Shown: piece by piece, positions 8,913 to 22,454 of the stretch
Position numbering within the stretch: position 1 is the first letter of the stretch
Layout: the number at the start of each line of letters is the position of its first letter
Source of the DNA: Bin5 sp965221345
GTDB taxonomy: Bacteria > Chloroflexota > Anaerolineae > Caldilineales > Caldilineaceae
Assembly (NCBI GenBank): GCA_965221345.1
Contig: CBDCSD010000001.1
Coordinates: forward strand, 496,001-560,000
DNA length: 64,000 bases
Direction: 5' to 3'
Position numbers and translations under genes: made by a program
The notes under the pieces: model-generated
Databases searched by the model: none
Told to the model about the DNA's origin: nothing
The model's input: only the letters and a program-made list of their open reading frames with translations

Positions 8913-10421
8913 ATGTTTAAGAAAGTTCTGGTTGCGAATCGAGGTGAAATCGCCGTGCGCGTGTTGCGGGCATGTGAAGAGCGGGGCATCGCCACGGCTA
9001 CCGTCTTTTCAGATGTGGACCGGACTGCCCTGCACGTGCGTTACGCCGACGAGGCCTATCACATCGGCCCGGCCCCCAGCCGGGACAGTTACCTGCGCAT
9101 TGATAAAATCATTGATGTGGCGCGCAAGGCCGGGGTTGATGCTGTCCATCCCGGCTACGGCTTTCTCGCAGAAAATGCTGAATTTGCCGCAGCCTGCGCA
9201 GACGTCGGCATTACATTTATTGGGCCGTCGCCGGATGCCATCGCCAAAATGGGGGATAAACAAACGGCTCGCGAAACCGTTGCCAGGAACAATGTGCCGC
9301 TTGTGCCTGGGTCGCGCAAGGGCCTGCGAGATGATGAACTTAGAGCGACCGCCGTGCAGATCGGGTTCCCCTTAATGGTTAAGGCGACCGCAGGCGGCGG
9401 CGGCAAAGGGATGCGCGTGGTTCACGATCCCAACCAGTTTACAAGCGCTCTATTGGCTGCCCGCCGGGAAGCCATCGGCGCCTTCGGCAATGGCGAGGTC
9501 TACCTGGAAAAATACATATCCAGCGCCCGCCATATCGAGGTACAGATCCTGGCCGACAGTTACGGGCATACGATTCACCTGGGCGAGCGGGAATGCTCTA
9601 TCCAGCGGCGGCACCAGAAACTGATCGAAGAGGCGCCCAGTGTGGCCGTTGACGAAAACCTGCGCCAGGAACTCGGTCGTGTTGCGGTGGCCGCCGCCGA
9701 GTCGGTACAATATGTGAACGCCGGCACCATTGAATTCCTGTTCGATTCCAATGAGGAGAAATTCTACTTTCTGGAGATGAACACGCGGCTGCAGGTGGAG
9801 CATCCGGTCACCGAATTTGTGACCGGGGTCGATATTGTCAAAGAGCAGTTGACCATAGCCGCTGGCCGTCGAATGCGCTACCGGCCGGAAGATATCCGGC
9901 CCAAGGGCTGGTCGATAGAGTGCCGTCTTACCGCCGAGGATCCGTTCAACAATTTCATGCCCAATAGCGGCGTCGTCACCTACCTGAAGGAGCCCACCGG
10001 ACCGGGTGTGCGCGTGGAAAGCGCACTCTACCGAGGCTACGAAATAAGCCTCTTCTACGATCCAATGGTCGCCAAACTGATTGTATGGGGTGAAAACAGG
10101 GCCGAAGCAATCTTGCGTATGCGCCGGGCGCTGAGCGAATATCGCATCAGTGGATTCAAAACGTCGATCCCGTTCCACCAGGAGATTATGGACAGCACGG
10201 AGTTCATCTGGGGAACGTTTGATACCGGATTCCTCGACCGTCGGCGGCTGGTGGCAAAAGATGAACCCGATCTGGAGCAGGCGCGTATCGCAGCCGTGGC
10301 CGCCGCGCTTGTAGCGCATGATGCGGGCCGACGGGCTGTCAATATCGGCGGGCGCGAGAGCAGCGCCACCAGCCCTTGGAAGCAGGCCGGTCGCCTGAGG
10401 GGGATGGGAGGACGGTGGTGA
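8913..10421 (+). CDS. accC: Biotin carboxylase subunit of acyl-CoA carboxylase
   Basis: A 502-residue ATP-grasp enzyme that carboxylates carrier-bound biotin using ATP and bicarbonate. It opens MFKKVLVANRGEIAVRVLRA. The glycine-rich ATP loop GGGGKGMR is at 161-168, EKYISSARHIEVQ follows, and the metal/biotin site NTRLQVEHPVTE lies near 290. It is ~50 residues longer than E. coli AccC; the extra C-terminal part (from about TFDTGFLDRRR) resembles the linker of propionyl-CoA carboxylase alpha chains. The stop TGA overlaps the GTG start of the biotin carrier gene, so subunits are made in step. Confidence 0.95.
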   Translation: MFKKVLVANRGEIAVRVLRACEERGIATATVFSDVDRTALHVRYADEAYHIGPAPSRDSYLRIDKIIDVARKAGVDAVHPGYGFLAENAEFAAACADVGITFIGPSPDAIAKMGDKQTARETVARNNVPLVPGSRKGLRDDELRATAVQIGFPLMVKATAGGGGKGMRVVHDPNQFTSALLAARREAIGAFGNGEVYLEKYISSARHIEVQILADSYGHTIHLGERECSIQRRHQKLIEEAPSVAVDENLRQELGRVAVAAAESVQYVNAGTIEFLFDSNEEKFYFLEMNTRLQVEHPVTEFVTGVDIVKEQLTIAAGRRMRYRPEDIRPKGWSIECRLTAEDPFNNFMPNSGVVTYLKEPTGPGVRVESALYRGYEISLFYDPMVAKLIVWGENRAEAILRMRRALSEYRISGFKTSIPFHQEIMDSTEFIWGTFDTGFLDRRRLVAKDEPDLEQARIAAVAAALVAHDAGRRAVNIGGRESSATSPWKQAGRLRGMGGRW

Positions 10422-10912
10422 AATACTTTGCCAGTGTCGGCGACCATACCTTTGAAATTGAGATAAACGAAGAAGAAGTGTTGGTCGACGGCGAGTCGAT
10501 CACGGTTGACCTGCAGCAGAGCGGCGTCTCGCAGCTTTACAGCCTGCTGTTGGACGGCGCAAGTTTCGAGATGTTGGTCGAGGAGACACCGCAGAGTCAC
10601 GATGTGACGCTCCGGGGTGAGCAGTTCCGTGTGCAGATAGAAGATGAACGCACGCGACGACTCAATGCAGGCCGGCAAGGGCCGGCGCTGCCCCAGGGCG
10701 ACCTGTCTGTCAGAGCGCCTATCCCAGGCATGATTGTGAAGGTGCTGGTGCAGGATGGCGATGAGATCATCCAAGATCAACCGTTGATGATCCTGGAAGC
10801 CATGAAGATGGAGAATGAGATTCGCGCCATTCGTTCGGGCGTAGTGCGTAAGGTGGAAGTCACCGCCGGCCAGAGCGTTGAACAGGACGCTGTACTGATC
10901 GTAATCGGATAG
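10418..10912 (+). CDS. Biotin carboxyl carrier protein
   Basis: A 164-residue protein whose last ~75 residues form a biotinyl domain. EAMKMEN is at 127-133, with the biotin-accepting lysine at 130, and PIPGMIVKV marks the first hairpin. The N-terminal ~90 residues resemble the linking domain of propionyl-CoA carboxylase alpha subunits. It shuttles carboxybiotin between biotin carboxylase and carboxyltransferase. The GTG at 10418 was chosen because it forms the usual GTGA overlap with accC and has GGGAGGA five bases upstream. An in-frame ATG at 10376 lies deep in accC. Confidence 0.92.
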   Translation: MKYFASVGDHTFEIEINEEEVLVDGESITVDLQQSGVSQLYSLLLDGASFEMLVEETPQSHDVTLRGEQFRVQIEDERTRRLNAGRQGPALPQGDLSVRAPIPGMIVKVLVQDGDEIIQDQPLMILEAMKMENEIRAIRSGVVRKVEVTAGQSVEQDAVLIVIG

Positions 10913-10982
10913 CTCGCAACGCGTATCGAGAGATTTTCCTGGAGCCGAAGCGAATTCAAGTGAAATTCAACCTGAATCCCAC

Positions 10983-11011
10983 TTGACAAGTCAAATGCTG
11001 TGTGTTATATT
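10983..11011 (+). promoter_or_regulatory. Probable rRNA operon promoter
   Basis: A perfect -35 TTGACA (10983-10988), a 17-bp spacer and a -10 TATATT (11006-11011) lie about 390 bp before the 16S gene and after the biotin carrier stop. No other gene starts between, so it should drive the rrn operon. Confidence 0.65.
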
Positions 11012-11186
11012 TAGGAAACCTGCACAGAATCGGAGTCGATTACGAAGACAACTTTTGTTCCGATTTACTGCATCGTGGCTTGAGATCGGTCGTCATACTG
11101 CCGATAAGCCGGGACGAAAGAGTTTACTGTCGTTCAATCGATCTTGGATTTGTCAGGGGTTTGTTGTTGTAGTAGAGTAACAAGGT

Positions 11187-11221
11187 TGTGGCACATTAAC
11201 AGTTGAAGAGTGGCAAGATAA
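11187..11221 (+). other. Left arm of 16S rRNA processing stem
   Basis: This sequence is complementary, with few mismatches, to 13011-13045 beyond the 16S 3' end (TGGCAAGATAA here, TTATCTTGCCA there). The two would pair in the primary transcript to form the long helix cut by RNase III to release pre-16S. Confidence 0.75.
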
Positions 11222-11397
11222 GCGAAGTCCAGCAAGCTTGAGAGGGTTGCTTCTGGGTTAGGGCGTATGCGTAGTTGTTGCGGATGCGTTCGGGCTTGGG
11301 AGCGAGTCAATGATGAGTTAGAAGTAGCTTTGCGTAGATAGACAGTCGAGGCGTTGCGTTCTGGGAGTGAGAGGGATGCGAAGGTATCGGCTGCGAA

Positions 11398-12921
<1,524 letters not shown>

Positions 12922-13010
12922 AGGAAGAAAAGACGTAACTGTGGAAACGGCAATAGCCGTTGCAGAAGCAGAAACGTCAGCAGCAGCAAAGGTTTGCAAA
13001 GGATTGCCGG

Positions 13011-13045
13011 TTATCTTGCCACTTTTCAGGGGTTAACGTGCCTCT
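13011..13045 (+). other. Right arm of 16S rRNA processing stem
   Basis: Complement of 11187-11221. It lies between the 16S 3' end and tRNA-Ile, in the normal position for the RNase III processing helix. Confidence 0.75.
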
Positions 13046-13070
13046 GTTGTCAAAGAAGAGCAAGTGGAAA

Positions 13071-13144
<74 letters not shown>

Positions 13145-13296
13145 CAGTCGTGTAGCGGAAGTGGGCAGGAAGCGCTGAAGCTGACGATGGCAGCGAGCCA
13201 GGGTTCTGACAGGCCCGGCTGGAGCAGAACGGAAGGGAGCAGGTGGCCCGGTCGTCTGCGAGCAAGTTGCGTAGCAGGAAGTAAGAAGTAGCAGGG

Positions 13297-13328
13297 TTGG
13301 CACATTAAGAACTGAATAGGATAGAGAA
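13297..13328 (+). other. Left arm of 23S rRNA processing stem
   Basis: The segment holding CATTAAGAACTGAATAGGAT is the reverse complement of 16354-16385 downstream of the 23S gene, over about 30 bases with few mismatches. This is the pre-23S RNase III helix. Confidence 0.8.
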
Positions 13329-13387
13329 GAACTGCTGCAGGAGTGAGAAAGAGCAGTCGTTGCGAGACGGCTGTTTTGAGCACAGCA

Positions 13388-16329
<2,942 letters not shown>

Positions 16330-16353
16330 TTGTATATCGCGCCTGTAGCAGTA

Positions 16354-16385
16354 CTTTCCTATCCTATTCAGTTCTTAATGTGTCA
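16354..16385 (+). other. Right arm of 23S rRNA processing stem
   Basis: Complement of 13297-13328 (ATCCTATTCAGTTCTTAATG), placed ~25 bp after the 23S 3' end and before 5S. Confidence 0.8.
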
Positions 16386-16511
16386 ATCCAACGACTGTGT
16401 CTATGCGAGTGGTACAAAGACAGCGCCCTTGCTCAAAATAGCAACGGCTCTGCCTTACCCAACAATGCACAACCCTGACCACTCGCCCTACAACCGTGCA
16501 AGAATAGAGGA

Positions 16512-16628
16512 GTTGGTGGCAAGAGCGGTGGGGAAACACCCGGTCCCATCCCGAACCCGGCAGTAAAGTCCACCAGCGTCGATGGTAGTACGGGGGCGAC
16601 TCCGTGTGAGAGTAGACCGCTGCCAACC
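16512..16628 (+). rRNA. rrf: 5S ribosomal RNA
   Basis: About 115-120 nt. Terminal helix arms TTGGTGGC (16513-16520) and GCTGCCAA (ending 16626) pair. Internal 5S hallmarks are CCGGTCCCATCCCGAACCCGG and GATGGTAGTACGGGGG with GTGTGAGAGTAG. It closes the rrn operon, ~180 bp after 23S. No clear intrinsic terminator follows. Confidence 0.92.
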
Positions 16629-16664
16629 TCCTCTTTCTTTACCACCCACCAACGAAAACTTCTC

Positions 16665-16692
16665 TGGACAACCTGCTGCGTTGTGATATAAT
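16665..16692 (+). promoter_or_regulatory. Probable sigma-70 promoter upstream of glmU
   Basis: TGGACA (16665-16670), a 16-bp spacer and a consensus TATAAT (16687-16692) lie just after the 5S gene. The first start codon downstream is glmU, ~210 bp away. The intervening sequence holds no other gene. Confidence 0.5.
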
Positions 16693-16903
16693 GTACGCAG
16701 ACATCAATCTGGCCCCGGTCTGCGAACTATTTCATGGATGATATCCCTCCTGAACCCGGATTTATACCATCCTTATCCTCGATCAGATTTGCCGTGCCTC
16801 TTGCGCTTAACCAAATAATTGACGCGTTCACCCCCATGGCCGCATGCCATTGGCGGACTTTGCGCGCACCTCTTCCTCCTCCCATAGCACAGGAGCATCC
16901 TGC

Positions 16904-18367
16904 ATGACAGTTGCCGCCGTCATCTTGGCCGCCGGGTACGGAACCCGCATGAAATCGAAACTGCCCAAATTTCTGCATCCTCTGGCCGGCCGGCCTCTGA
17001 TCGAGTGGTCTCTGCAAGCGGTAGACGAGCTTTCTGATCTGCGACCGGTTGTTGTGGTCGGTCATGCAAGAAAACAGGTGCAGAACATCCTCGGCGAGCG
17101 CGTCGACTATTGCGTGCAGGAGGAGCTTCTCGGAACTGGGCATGCCCTGATGCAAACAAAAGAACTCCTGTATCAACGCGCCGACCAGGTGCTGGTCCTT
17201 TACTCCGATATGCCCCTTCTGCGCCCCGAAACCCTCACAATGTTGACACAACTTCGCGCCCACAGTACTCAACCGCAGCGCCGGCCAACCGCGCTCTCCC
17301 TCTTGACGGTCGAGCGTATTGAGTCCCAGGGCTTCGGCAGGGTCGTTCGCGACGAGAACGGGGCTGTCCGCGAAATCGTGGAAGAGGTGGACTGCACGCC
17401 TGAACAGTTCGCTATTCGCGAGTTAAATCCCGGTGTTTACTGCTTTGACGCCCAATGGCTTTGGGACAACATCTCCCTGCTTACGCCCAGCCCCAGCGGG
17501 GAGTACTATCTGACCGATATGGTTGGAATCGCCGTTGAAAAGGGCGAACGGATCGAAACCGTTGCGGCCGCGCCCGATGAGACATTCGGCGTCAATGACC
17601 GTAGCCAGTTGGCCGTCGCCGCACAAGCGCTGCGCCAACGTATCAATACCGCACACATGCTGTCTGGTGTGACAATTGTCGATCCAACATCCACATATAT
17701 CGATGCTGACGTGGTAATCGGTCAGGACTCGACTATCTATCCGGGAACCCATCTGCAAGGACGCACAACCGTTGGCGCCGACTGCCGCATCGGGCCGAAC
17801 AGCCGGATCGTCGATAGCGTAATCGGAGATGCATGCCGGGTTGAGTACAGTGTCATCGAGCAGGCCAGGATGGAGCGAGGCAGCGCAATCGGCCCGTTTG
17901 GCCATCTGCGGCCTGGCGCCCATCTGGGTGAAGATGTACATATGGGCAACTTCGGCGAAGTGAAGAACAGCTACTTGGGCACAGGCGTCAAGATGGGTCA
18001 TTTTAGCTATATTGGGGATGCGACCGTCGGCGAGAACGTCAATATCGGCGCCGGCTCCATCACCTGTAATTTCGATGGCGTCTCAAAGAACCGCACAATT
18101 CTCGGCGATGACGTCTTTCTCGGCAGTGATACGCTTCTGGTTGCACCCGTTACACTTGGCGCACGCGCGCGAACCGGCGCCGGCGCTGTCGTAACGCGGG
18201 ACGTGGAGGAGGATACGCTCGTCTACGGCGTGCCCGCACGGCCTGCGCTCACCACTGAACACGGTGATGCACGCACGGCGACTCCCGCCCAGCAGAATAC
18301 CGCGACGGAGGAGAAGGGCGCCGGCGAAATCTCCTCGCAGTCACAGTCGAAGGAGAGACAAGAGTGA
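16904..18367 (+). CDS. glmU: Bifunctional GlmU: N-acetylglucosamine-1-P uridyltransferase / glucosamine-1-P acetyltransferase
   Basis: A 487-residue protein making UDP-GlcNAc for peptidoglycan and surface sugars. The N-terminal nucleotidyltransferase shows VILAAGYGTRMKSKLPKFLH (residues ~6-25). The C-terminal half is a left-handed beta-helix of hexapeptide repeats; its acetyltransferase site has GPFGHLRPGAHLGEDVHMGN and GHFSYIGDATVGENVNIGAG. The last ~40 residues are a polar, low-complexity tail (TATPAQQNTATEEKG) beyond the usual end. The ATG at 16904 follows AGGAG by eight bases. An in-frame upstream ATG at 16844 lacks a site. Confidence 0.95.
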   Translation: MTVAAVILAAGYGTRMKSKLPKFLHPLAGRPLIEWSLQAVDELSDLRPVVVVGHARKQVQNILGERVDYCVQEELLGTGHALMQTKELLYQRADQVLVLYSDMPLLRPETLTMLTQLRAHSTQPQRRPTALSLLTVERIESQGFGRVVRDENGAVREIVEEVDCTPEQFAIRELNPGVYCFDAQWLWDNISLLTPSPSGEYYLTDMVGIAVEKGERIETVAAAPDETFGVNDRSQLAVAAQALRQRINTAHMLSGVTIVDPTSTYIDADVVIGQDSTIYPGTHLQGRTTVGADCRIGPNSRIVDSVIGDACRVEYSVIEQARMERGSAIGPFGHLRPGAHLGEDVHMGNFGEVKNSYLGTGVKMGHFSYIGDATVGENVNIGAGSITCNFDGVSKNRTILGDDVFLGSDTLLVAPVTLGARARTGAGAVVTRDVEEDTLVYGVPARPALTTEHGDARTATPAQQNTATEEKGAGEISSQSQSKERQE

Positions 18368-18477
18368 ACTTGACGAAAAAATAAAGGGGAACACCAGCCC
18401 TTGGAATTTATTTTTCCGTCAAACTGTCTGCGCAATGCTCGGCGCGGCGCACGGCAACATAGAAAAAGGAGTCACCT

Positions 18478-19827
18478 GTGGATGTGGAACCTGCATGGCT
18501 GATCGCGGCGCTCTTGCTGCCATTATTGACGATTGGCTCTGTCTCTGCCGCGGAAGTATCGCTGTCGGCAGCATCCAGAAGCCGTATTCGAGAACTCCTC
18601 GCCAGCGGCAATCAGCGGGCAAAGCTGATCGACCAAATGCTCTCTGAGCCGGCCCGTTTTCTCTCCACCCTGCTGATCCTCAAAAGCCTTGCCTATATCG
18701 CCGCTGGCTCTATGACCGTCTGTCTGGCGATGACCCTGCAATGGTCCGATGTCGGGATCAGCGCCGCGGTGGGCCTGATCTGGCTCCTCCTTCTCGCCAT
18801 CCAAATCGTCGGACGGGGTTGGGCCCTGCGTCAGCCGGAATCGGTCGCGCTCTCCATCGCCCGTACCGTCGACCTGGTGGCTGTAGTTCTGGCCCCACTA
18901 TCGTTTCTGCTGCGCCGCCTGGCTACCTACGCGCGGGGGAACGTAGACGAAGTGACTGCCGAAAGCGTCTTTCTGAGCGAAGACGGTCTGCGCTTCCTCA
19001 TTCACGTGGGCGAGGGCGAGGGAGTGATCGAAGAAGACGAGAAACAGATGATCGCCGGCATCTTTGAATTCGGCGAGACGACCGTGCGCGAGATCATGGT
19101 GCCGCGGCTCGATATTGTGGCGGTAGAGGTGAGTGAGCCGCTCAGTCTAGCTCTCGATCTCATTATCGCCAATGGACACAGCCGCATTCCCGTTTATGAA
19201 GACAGCATAGATCATCTTCTCGGTGTACTCTACGCCAAAGATCTCCTGCTCTGTCTGCGGGATGGGAGTCAGGACATTTCCGTTCGTCAACTGCTGCGGC
19301 AAGCCTATTTTGTGCCCCAGAGCAAAAAACTGGACGAGCTGTTCGAAGAGATGCAGGCCCACCGCATTCATATGGCCCTGGCTGTGGATGAATACGGCGG
19401 TACAGCCGGGCTCGTTACGATCGAAGACCTGCTCGAGGAGATCGTTGGCGAAATTCAGGATGAGTACGATTCGGAAGAGCCGCAATTGAAAAAGCTGGCG
19501 CCCGAGATCTACATCTTTAACTCGCGTTACGATATCGATGAGGTGTCCCAGCTTATCGGCGTCAACCTGTCCGCCGGCCGTGAAAATATCGATACATTGG
19601 GCGGTTTCATATACAGCCAACTGGGGCGGGTTCCGGAGCAGGGCGAAAGCATGCATTTCGGTGACTGGAGTTTTACCGTCTTGTCGGTTGATTCCCGTCG
19701 AATCGAACAGGTGCGCGTCGAGCCACTCCACAGTGCAGAGAATAGTACGCAGACCTTGAGCCAGCCCGGGGCCGAGGAACAACCCGAGGATACCACCGGA
19801 TCCGGCTACTTACAGTCGGCTGCCTGA
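18478..19827 (+). CDS. CNNM/CorC-like membrane protein with CBS pair and transporter-associated domain
   Basis: A 449-residue protein of the hemolysin-C/CorC family. The N-terminal DUF21 (CNNM) domain has about four membrane segments and the typical AAEVSLSAASRSRIREL. The signature EKQMIAGIFEFGETTVREIMVPR precedes a tandem CBS pair (GHSRIPVYEDSIDHLLGVLYAKD; MALAVDEYGGTAGLVTIEDLLEEIVGEI). A CorC_HlyC domain ends it. Members are linked to magnesium or cobalt efflux and resistance; a direct transport role is debated. The start is a GTG at 18478 with AAAGGAG upstream. It follows glmU by 110 bp and precedes cdd by ~50 bp. Confidence 0.88.
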   Translation: MDVEPAWLIAALLLPLLTIGSVSAAEVSLSAASRSRIRELLASGNQRAKLIDQMLSEPARFLSTLLILKSLAYIAAGSMTVCLAMTLQWSDVGISAAVGLIWLLLLAIQIVGRGWALRQPESVALSIARTVDLVAVVLAPLSFLLRRLATYARGNVDEVTAESVFLSEDGLRFLIHVGEGEGVIEEDEKQMIAGIFEFGETTVREIMVPRLDIVAVEVSEPLSLALDLIIANGHSRIPVYEDSIDHLLGVLYAKDLLLCLRDGSQDISVRQLLRQAYFVPQSKKLDELFEEMQAHRIHMALAVDEYGGTAGLVTIEDLLEEIVGEIQDEYDSEEPQLKKLAPEIYIFNSRYDIDEVSQLIGVNLSAGRENIDTLGGFIYSQLGRVPEQGESMHFGDWSFTVLSVDSRRIEQVRVEPLHSAENSTQTLSQPGAEEQPEDTTGSGYLQSAA

Positions 19828-19878
19828 CAATATGCTATGCGCCCCTGCTCGAAAAGGGCGCGCAGAAAGGACGCTATC

Positions 19879-20265
19879 GTGAACGGGACGGTATCCCCGC
19901 AGCAACTGGTCGCAGCGGCCCACACCGCCCGCAAACAGGCGTATGCACCATATAGCAACTATGCCGTCGGCGCTGCCGTGTTGACAGAAAACGGCGAAAT
20001 CATACCAGGATGTAACGTTGAAAACGCCTCCTATGGGGGGACGATTTGCGCCGAACGGGTCGCGCTCACGGCTGCGATCGCCCAGGGGAAACGGGAACTG
20101 AGAGCCATCGCCGTTGTTACGGTGGACGGCGGCTCGCCCTGCGGCCTCTGCCGCCAGGTGATGATCGAACTTGGCGCAGAGATGGATGTGTATATCGGTG
20201 ATGAGGCCGGCAACTTTCGCGCCACAACTGCGCGCGCGTTGCTGCCCGATGCCTTCGGCGGCTGA
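19879..20265 (+). CDS. cdd: Cytidine deaminase
   Basis: A 128-residue enzyme converting cytidine and deoxycytidine to uridine forms. The zinc site is complete: TICAERVAL (Cys57, catalytic Glu59) and PCGLCRQV (Cys88, Cys91). YAPYSNYAVGAA is the usual substrate-binding opening. The size fits the short homotetrameric class. The GTG at 19879 follows AGAAAGGA; the longer in-frame ATG at 19837 adds a basic, unsupported stretch. Together with the BMP-type permeases ~4 kb on, it may serve nucleoside salvage, but the two are not in one operon. Confidence 0.93.
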   Translation: MNGTVSPQQLVAAAHTARKQAYAPYSNYAVGAAVLTENGEIIPGCNVENASYGGTICAERVALTAAIAQGKRELRAIAVVTVDGGSPCGLCRQVMIELGAEMDVYIGDEAGNFRATTARALLPDAFGG

Positions 20266-20464
20266 CCGCCTTCGGATCGTGCCCCGGCCGACTCAGTCTG
20301 CCGCGACCTTCAGGATACGGAAGAAATCGGAGCCCCCTGCATAGGGCACCCGCGTCCGGTAAGCGAGCCAGCGCACATCTGTGGGTGCCCGCCAAGATCC
20401 TCTTATCAGAATGGGATGGAAGCGGGCTGGAGGATCTAGACCGAATCCAGTGAGTGAAAACCTG

Positions 20465-22180
20465 ATGAAGAAATGCTGCCTGGCGACAATCGGGTTGCTG
20501 GCTCTGTTGGCCGTTGCGGCCTGTGCGCCACTCCCAGAGTCTGCCCAGCCCACCGTAACCACGACCACAACGTCGTCGCCTGTCGCAACCCTTGACGCTC
20601 AATCAAATACCCAGACCGTTACACCGGCGTTATCGAACAACGTTGCCGCCTCAGGGGAGGTTTTGCCTTCGTCGGGAGAAGAATCCGCGCACCTGGCAGT
20701 CGATGGCGATCTCGACTCACTATGGAACTCGGGGCGCGTCCCCCTGGGGTGGTTCCGGCTTGCACTTGATGGCCAATACCTCGTCGAAAAAGTAGAGCTG
20801 GTCATCGCGCAGACCCCTCCCGGTCCAACCACGCATGAGGTCTGGTTGGGAGACGGTTCGGGCACGCGCGCGCTATACGAGCGGCTCACTAACGATCATA
20901 CGGAAGATGGGCAGACCCTGGAAGTGACGATTGAACCGCCGCGCAGCATAAACGAGGTGTTTATTCGCACTGTTCACAGCACGAGCTGGGTCGCATGGCG
21001 CGAAGTGCGCGTGTTTGGCGTGCCCTCTGAGATTACTCCCCCGCCGCCGCTCAAACTCAGCAAAATCGCCGCCGGGCTGAATCTGCCGGTGCAGCTTACC
21101 CACGCCGGCGATGGCAGCGGCCGGCTTTTCGTGGTCGAGCAAGGAGGGCGCATCCGCATTTTCAGGAAACCCGCGTCGCCCAACGGCGACGCGGCGTGGT
21201 CTGTGAGCGATACCCCGTTCCTGGATATCTCGGAGCGGGTCAGTTGCTGCGGGGAACGGGGGCTTCTCAATATCGCCTTTCCGCCGGGCTATGGCGCCAA
21301 ACAGCACTTCTATGTCAGCTATACCAATGTCGAAGGCAATATAGTCATCGGCCGCTACCAAACGACCTCCGATCCTGACAGAGCCGATCCAGCCAGCGAG
21401 GAAGTCGTGCTCACGATCCAGCAGCCGTACGATTCGCACAATGGCGGGCGTATCCTCTTTGGGCCGCAAGATGGCTACCTGTACATTGGCAGCGGCGACG
21501 GCGGCGGCCCTGCGTTTAACGACCCTGGCAATCATGGGCAGGACCCCAGTACACTTTTGGGTACGATACTGCGAATCGATGTCGAGTCCGACGTCAAGCC
21601 TTACGCCATCCCCGCCACCAACCCCTTCACGCAGGTTGAAGGCTATCGCGACGAGATCTGGGCGCTTGGCTTGCGCAATCCCTGGGGTTTTGCGTTCGAC
21701 AAGCACACAGGCGATCTCTACATCCCCGATGTCGGCAATTTCACCCAGGAAGAGGTGAACTACCAGCCGGCAGCCAGCGCCGGCGGCGAAAACTACGGAT
21801 GGCGTATCACCGAAGGCAGCATCTGTTTCGAGCAATGGGGTTGCACCAAAGGCGAACCCTGTGCAGTCGAACATTGGATATGCAGCGCGGAGGGTCTGAC
21901 CTCGCCGGTAGCCGAATACAACCGTTCGTTCGGCTGCGCAATTGTCGGTGGAGCCGTCTATCGCGGCCCCAGCCTGCCTCACTTGCAAGGTGTATTCCTC
22001 TACTCCGATTTCTGCCGCGGGCAGATCTGGGGATTGAGAGGCGGCCCCCAGGATAACTGGCAAAGCCCGCTGCTTATCAATGCCTCCGTTCCGGTCAGCG
22101 CCATCGGCGAAGACCAGGAAGGCAACGTGTACGTCATCGGCTATCAGGATGGCGTTATCTCGATGATCACAGAGGAGTAG
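20465..22180 (+). CDS. PQQ-dependent sugar dehydrogenase-like lipoprotein with N-terminal discoidin-like domain
   Basis: A 571-residue exported lipoprotein. MKKCCLATIGLLALLAVAAC ends in a lipobox with Cys20 as the lipid site. A Thr-rich linker leads to a ~130-residue F5/8 discoidin-like domain (SAHLAVDGDLDSLWNSG ... WVAWREVRVFG). A glucose/sorbosone dehydrogenase beta-propeller follows (NLPVQLTHAGDGSGRLFVVE; NGGRILFGPQDGYLYIGSGDGG; GLRNPWGFAFD; YGWRITEG). The family oxidises sugars with PQQ outside the cell; whether this member binds PQQ is uncertain. The start was placed at the signal peptide; ~28 in-frame codons upstream are not plausible. A terminator follows at 22219. Confidence 0.82.
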   Translation: MKKCCLATIGLLALLAVAACAPLPESAQPTVTTTTTSSPVATLDAQSNTQTVTPALSNNVAASGEVLPSSGEESAHLAVDGDLDSLWNSGRVPLGWFRLALDGQYLVEKVELVIAQTPPGPTTHEVWLGDGSGTRALYERLTNDHTEDGQTLEVTIEPPRSINEVFIRTVHSTSWVAWREVRVFGVPSEITPPPPLKLSKIAAGLNLPVQLTHAGDGSGRLFVVEQGGRIRIFRKPASPNGDAAWSVSDTPFLDISERVSCCGERGLLNIAFPPGYGAKQHFYVSYTNVEGNIVIGRYQTTSDPDRADPASEEVVLTIQQPYDSHNGGRILFGPQDGYLYIGSGDGGGPAFNDPGNHGQDPSTLLGTILRIDVESDVKPYAIPATNPFTQVEGYRDEIWALGLRNPWGFAFDKHTGDLYIPDVGNFTQEEVNYQPAASAGGENYGWRITEGSICFEQWGCTKGEPCAVEHWICSAEGLTSPVAEYNRSFGCAIVGGAVYRGPSLPHLQGVFLYSDFCRGQIWGLRGGPQDNWQSPLLINASVPVSAIGEDQEGNVYVIGYQDGVISMITEE

Positions 22181-22218
22181 GCTGAAAACTGAAGCAATCC
22201 TGTCGCCACTGTAGCAAT

Positions 22219-22269
22219 GACCCCTATGTCCTGAACTGTTCGATTTGGGACATAGGGTCTTTCTATTTG
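22219..22269 (+). terminator. Intrinsic terminator after the sugar dehydrogenase gene
   Basis: A strong inverted repeat: GACCCCTATGTCC (22219-22231) pairs with GGGACATAGGGTC (22247-22259) around a ~15-nt loop, followed by TTTCTATTT. It separates the lipoprotein gene from the histidine kinase. Confidence 0.85.
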
Positions 22270-22419
22270 TGGGGGCGTCGCCGCGGCTGGAACCGTGGAC
22301 GATGCCGCTGCGCTTGCCCGTCGTCACCAGGTACTGGTCGAAGATCCATACGGGGTCGAGCGGCTGCCAAGGCGAAAGGCGAAGCGGGCAGAAGCTATGC
22401 GCCCCCCCATCCCGAATCG

Positions 22420-22448
22420 TTGACTTTACTTTCCCGCTCTGGTATGTT
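22420..22448 (+). promoter_or_regulatory. Promoter of the histidine kinase gene, possibly giving a leaderless mRNA
   Basis: TTGACT (22420-22425), a 17-bp spacer and TATGTT (22443-22448). The expected start of transcription falls at or next to the ATG at 22455, and there is no Shine-Dalgarno sequence. Confidence 0.5.
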
Positions 22449-22454
22449 CTTACC

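Noticed and set aside
13145..13387. tRNA-Ala in the ribosomal spacer
   Set aside because: No cloverleaf or GGGG...TGC-anticodon pattern was found after tRNA-Ile.
22245..22454. 70-residue N-terminal extension of the GAF-PAS kinase
   Set aside because: It begins inside a terminator hairpin and its residues do not resemble a sensor or signal sequence.
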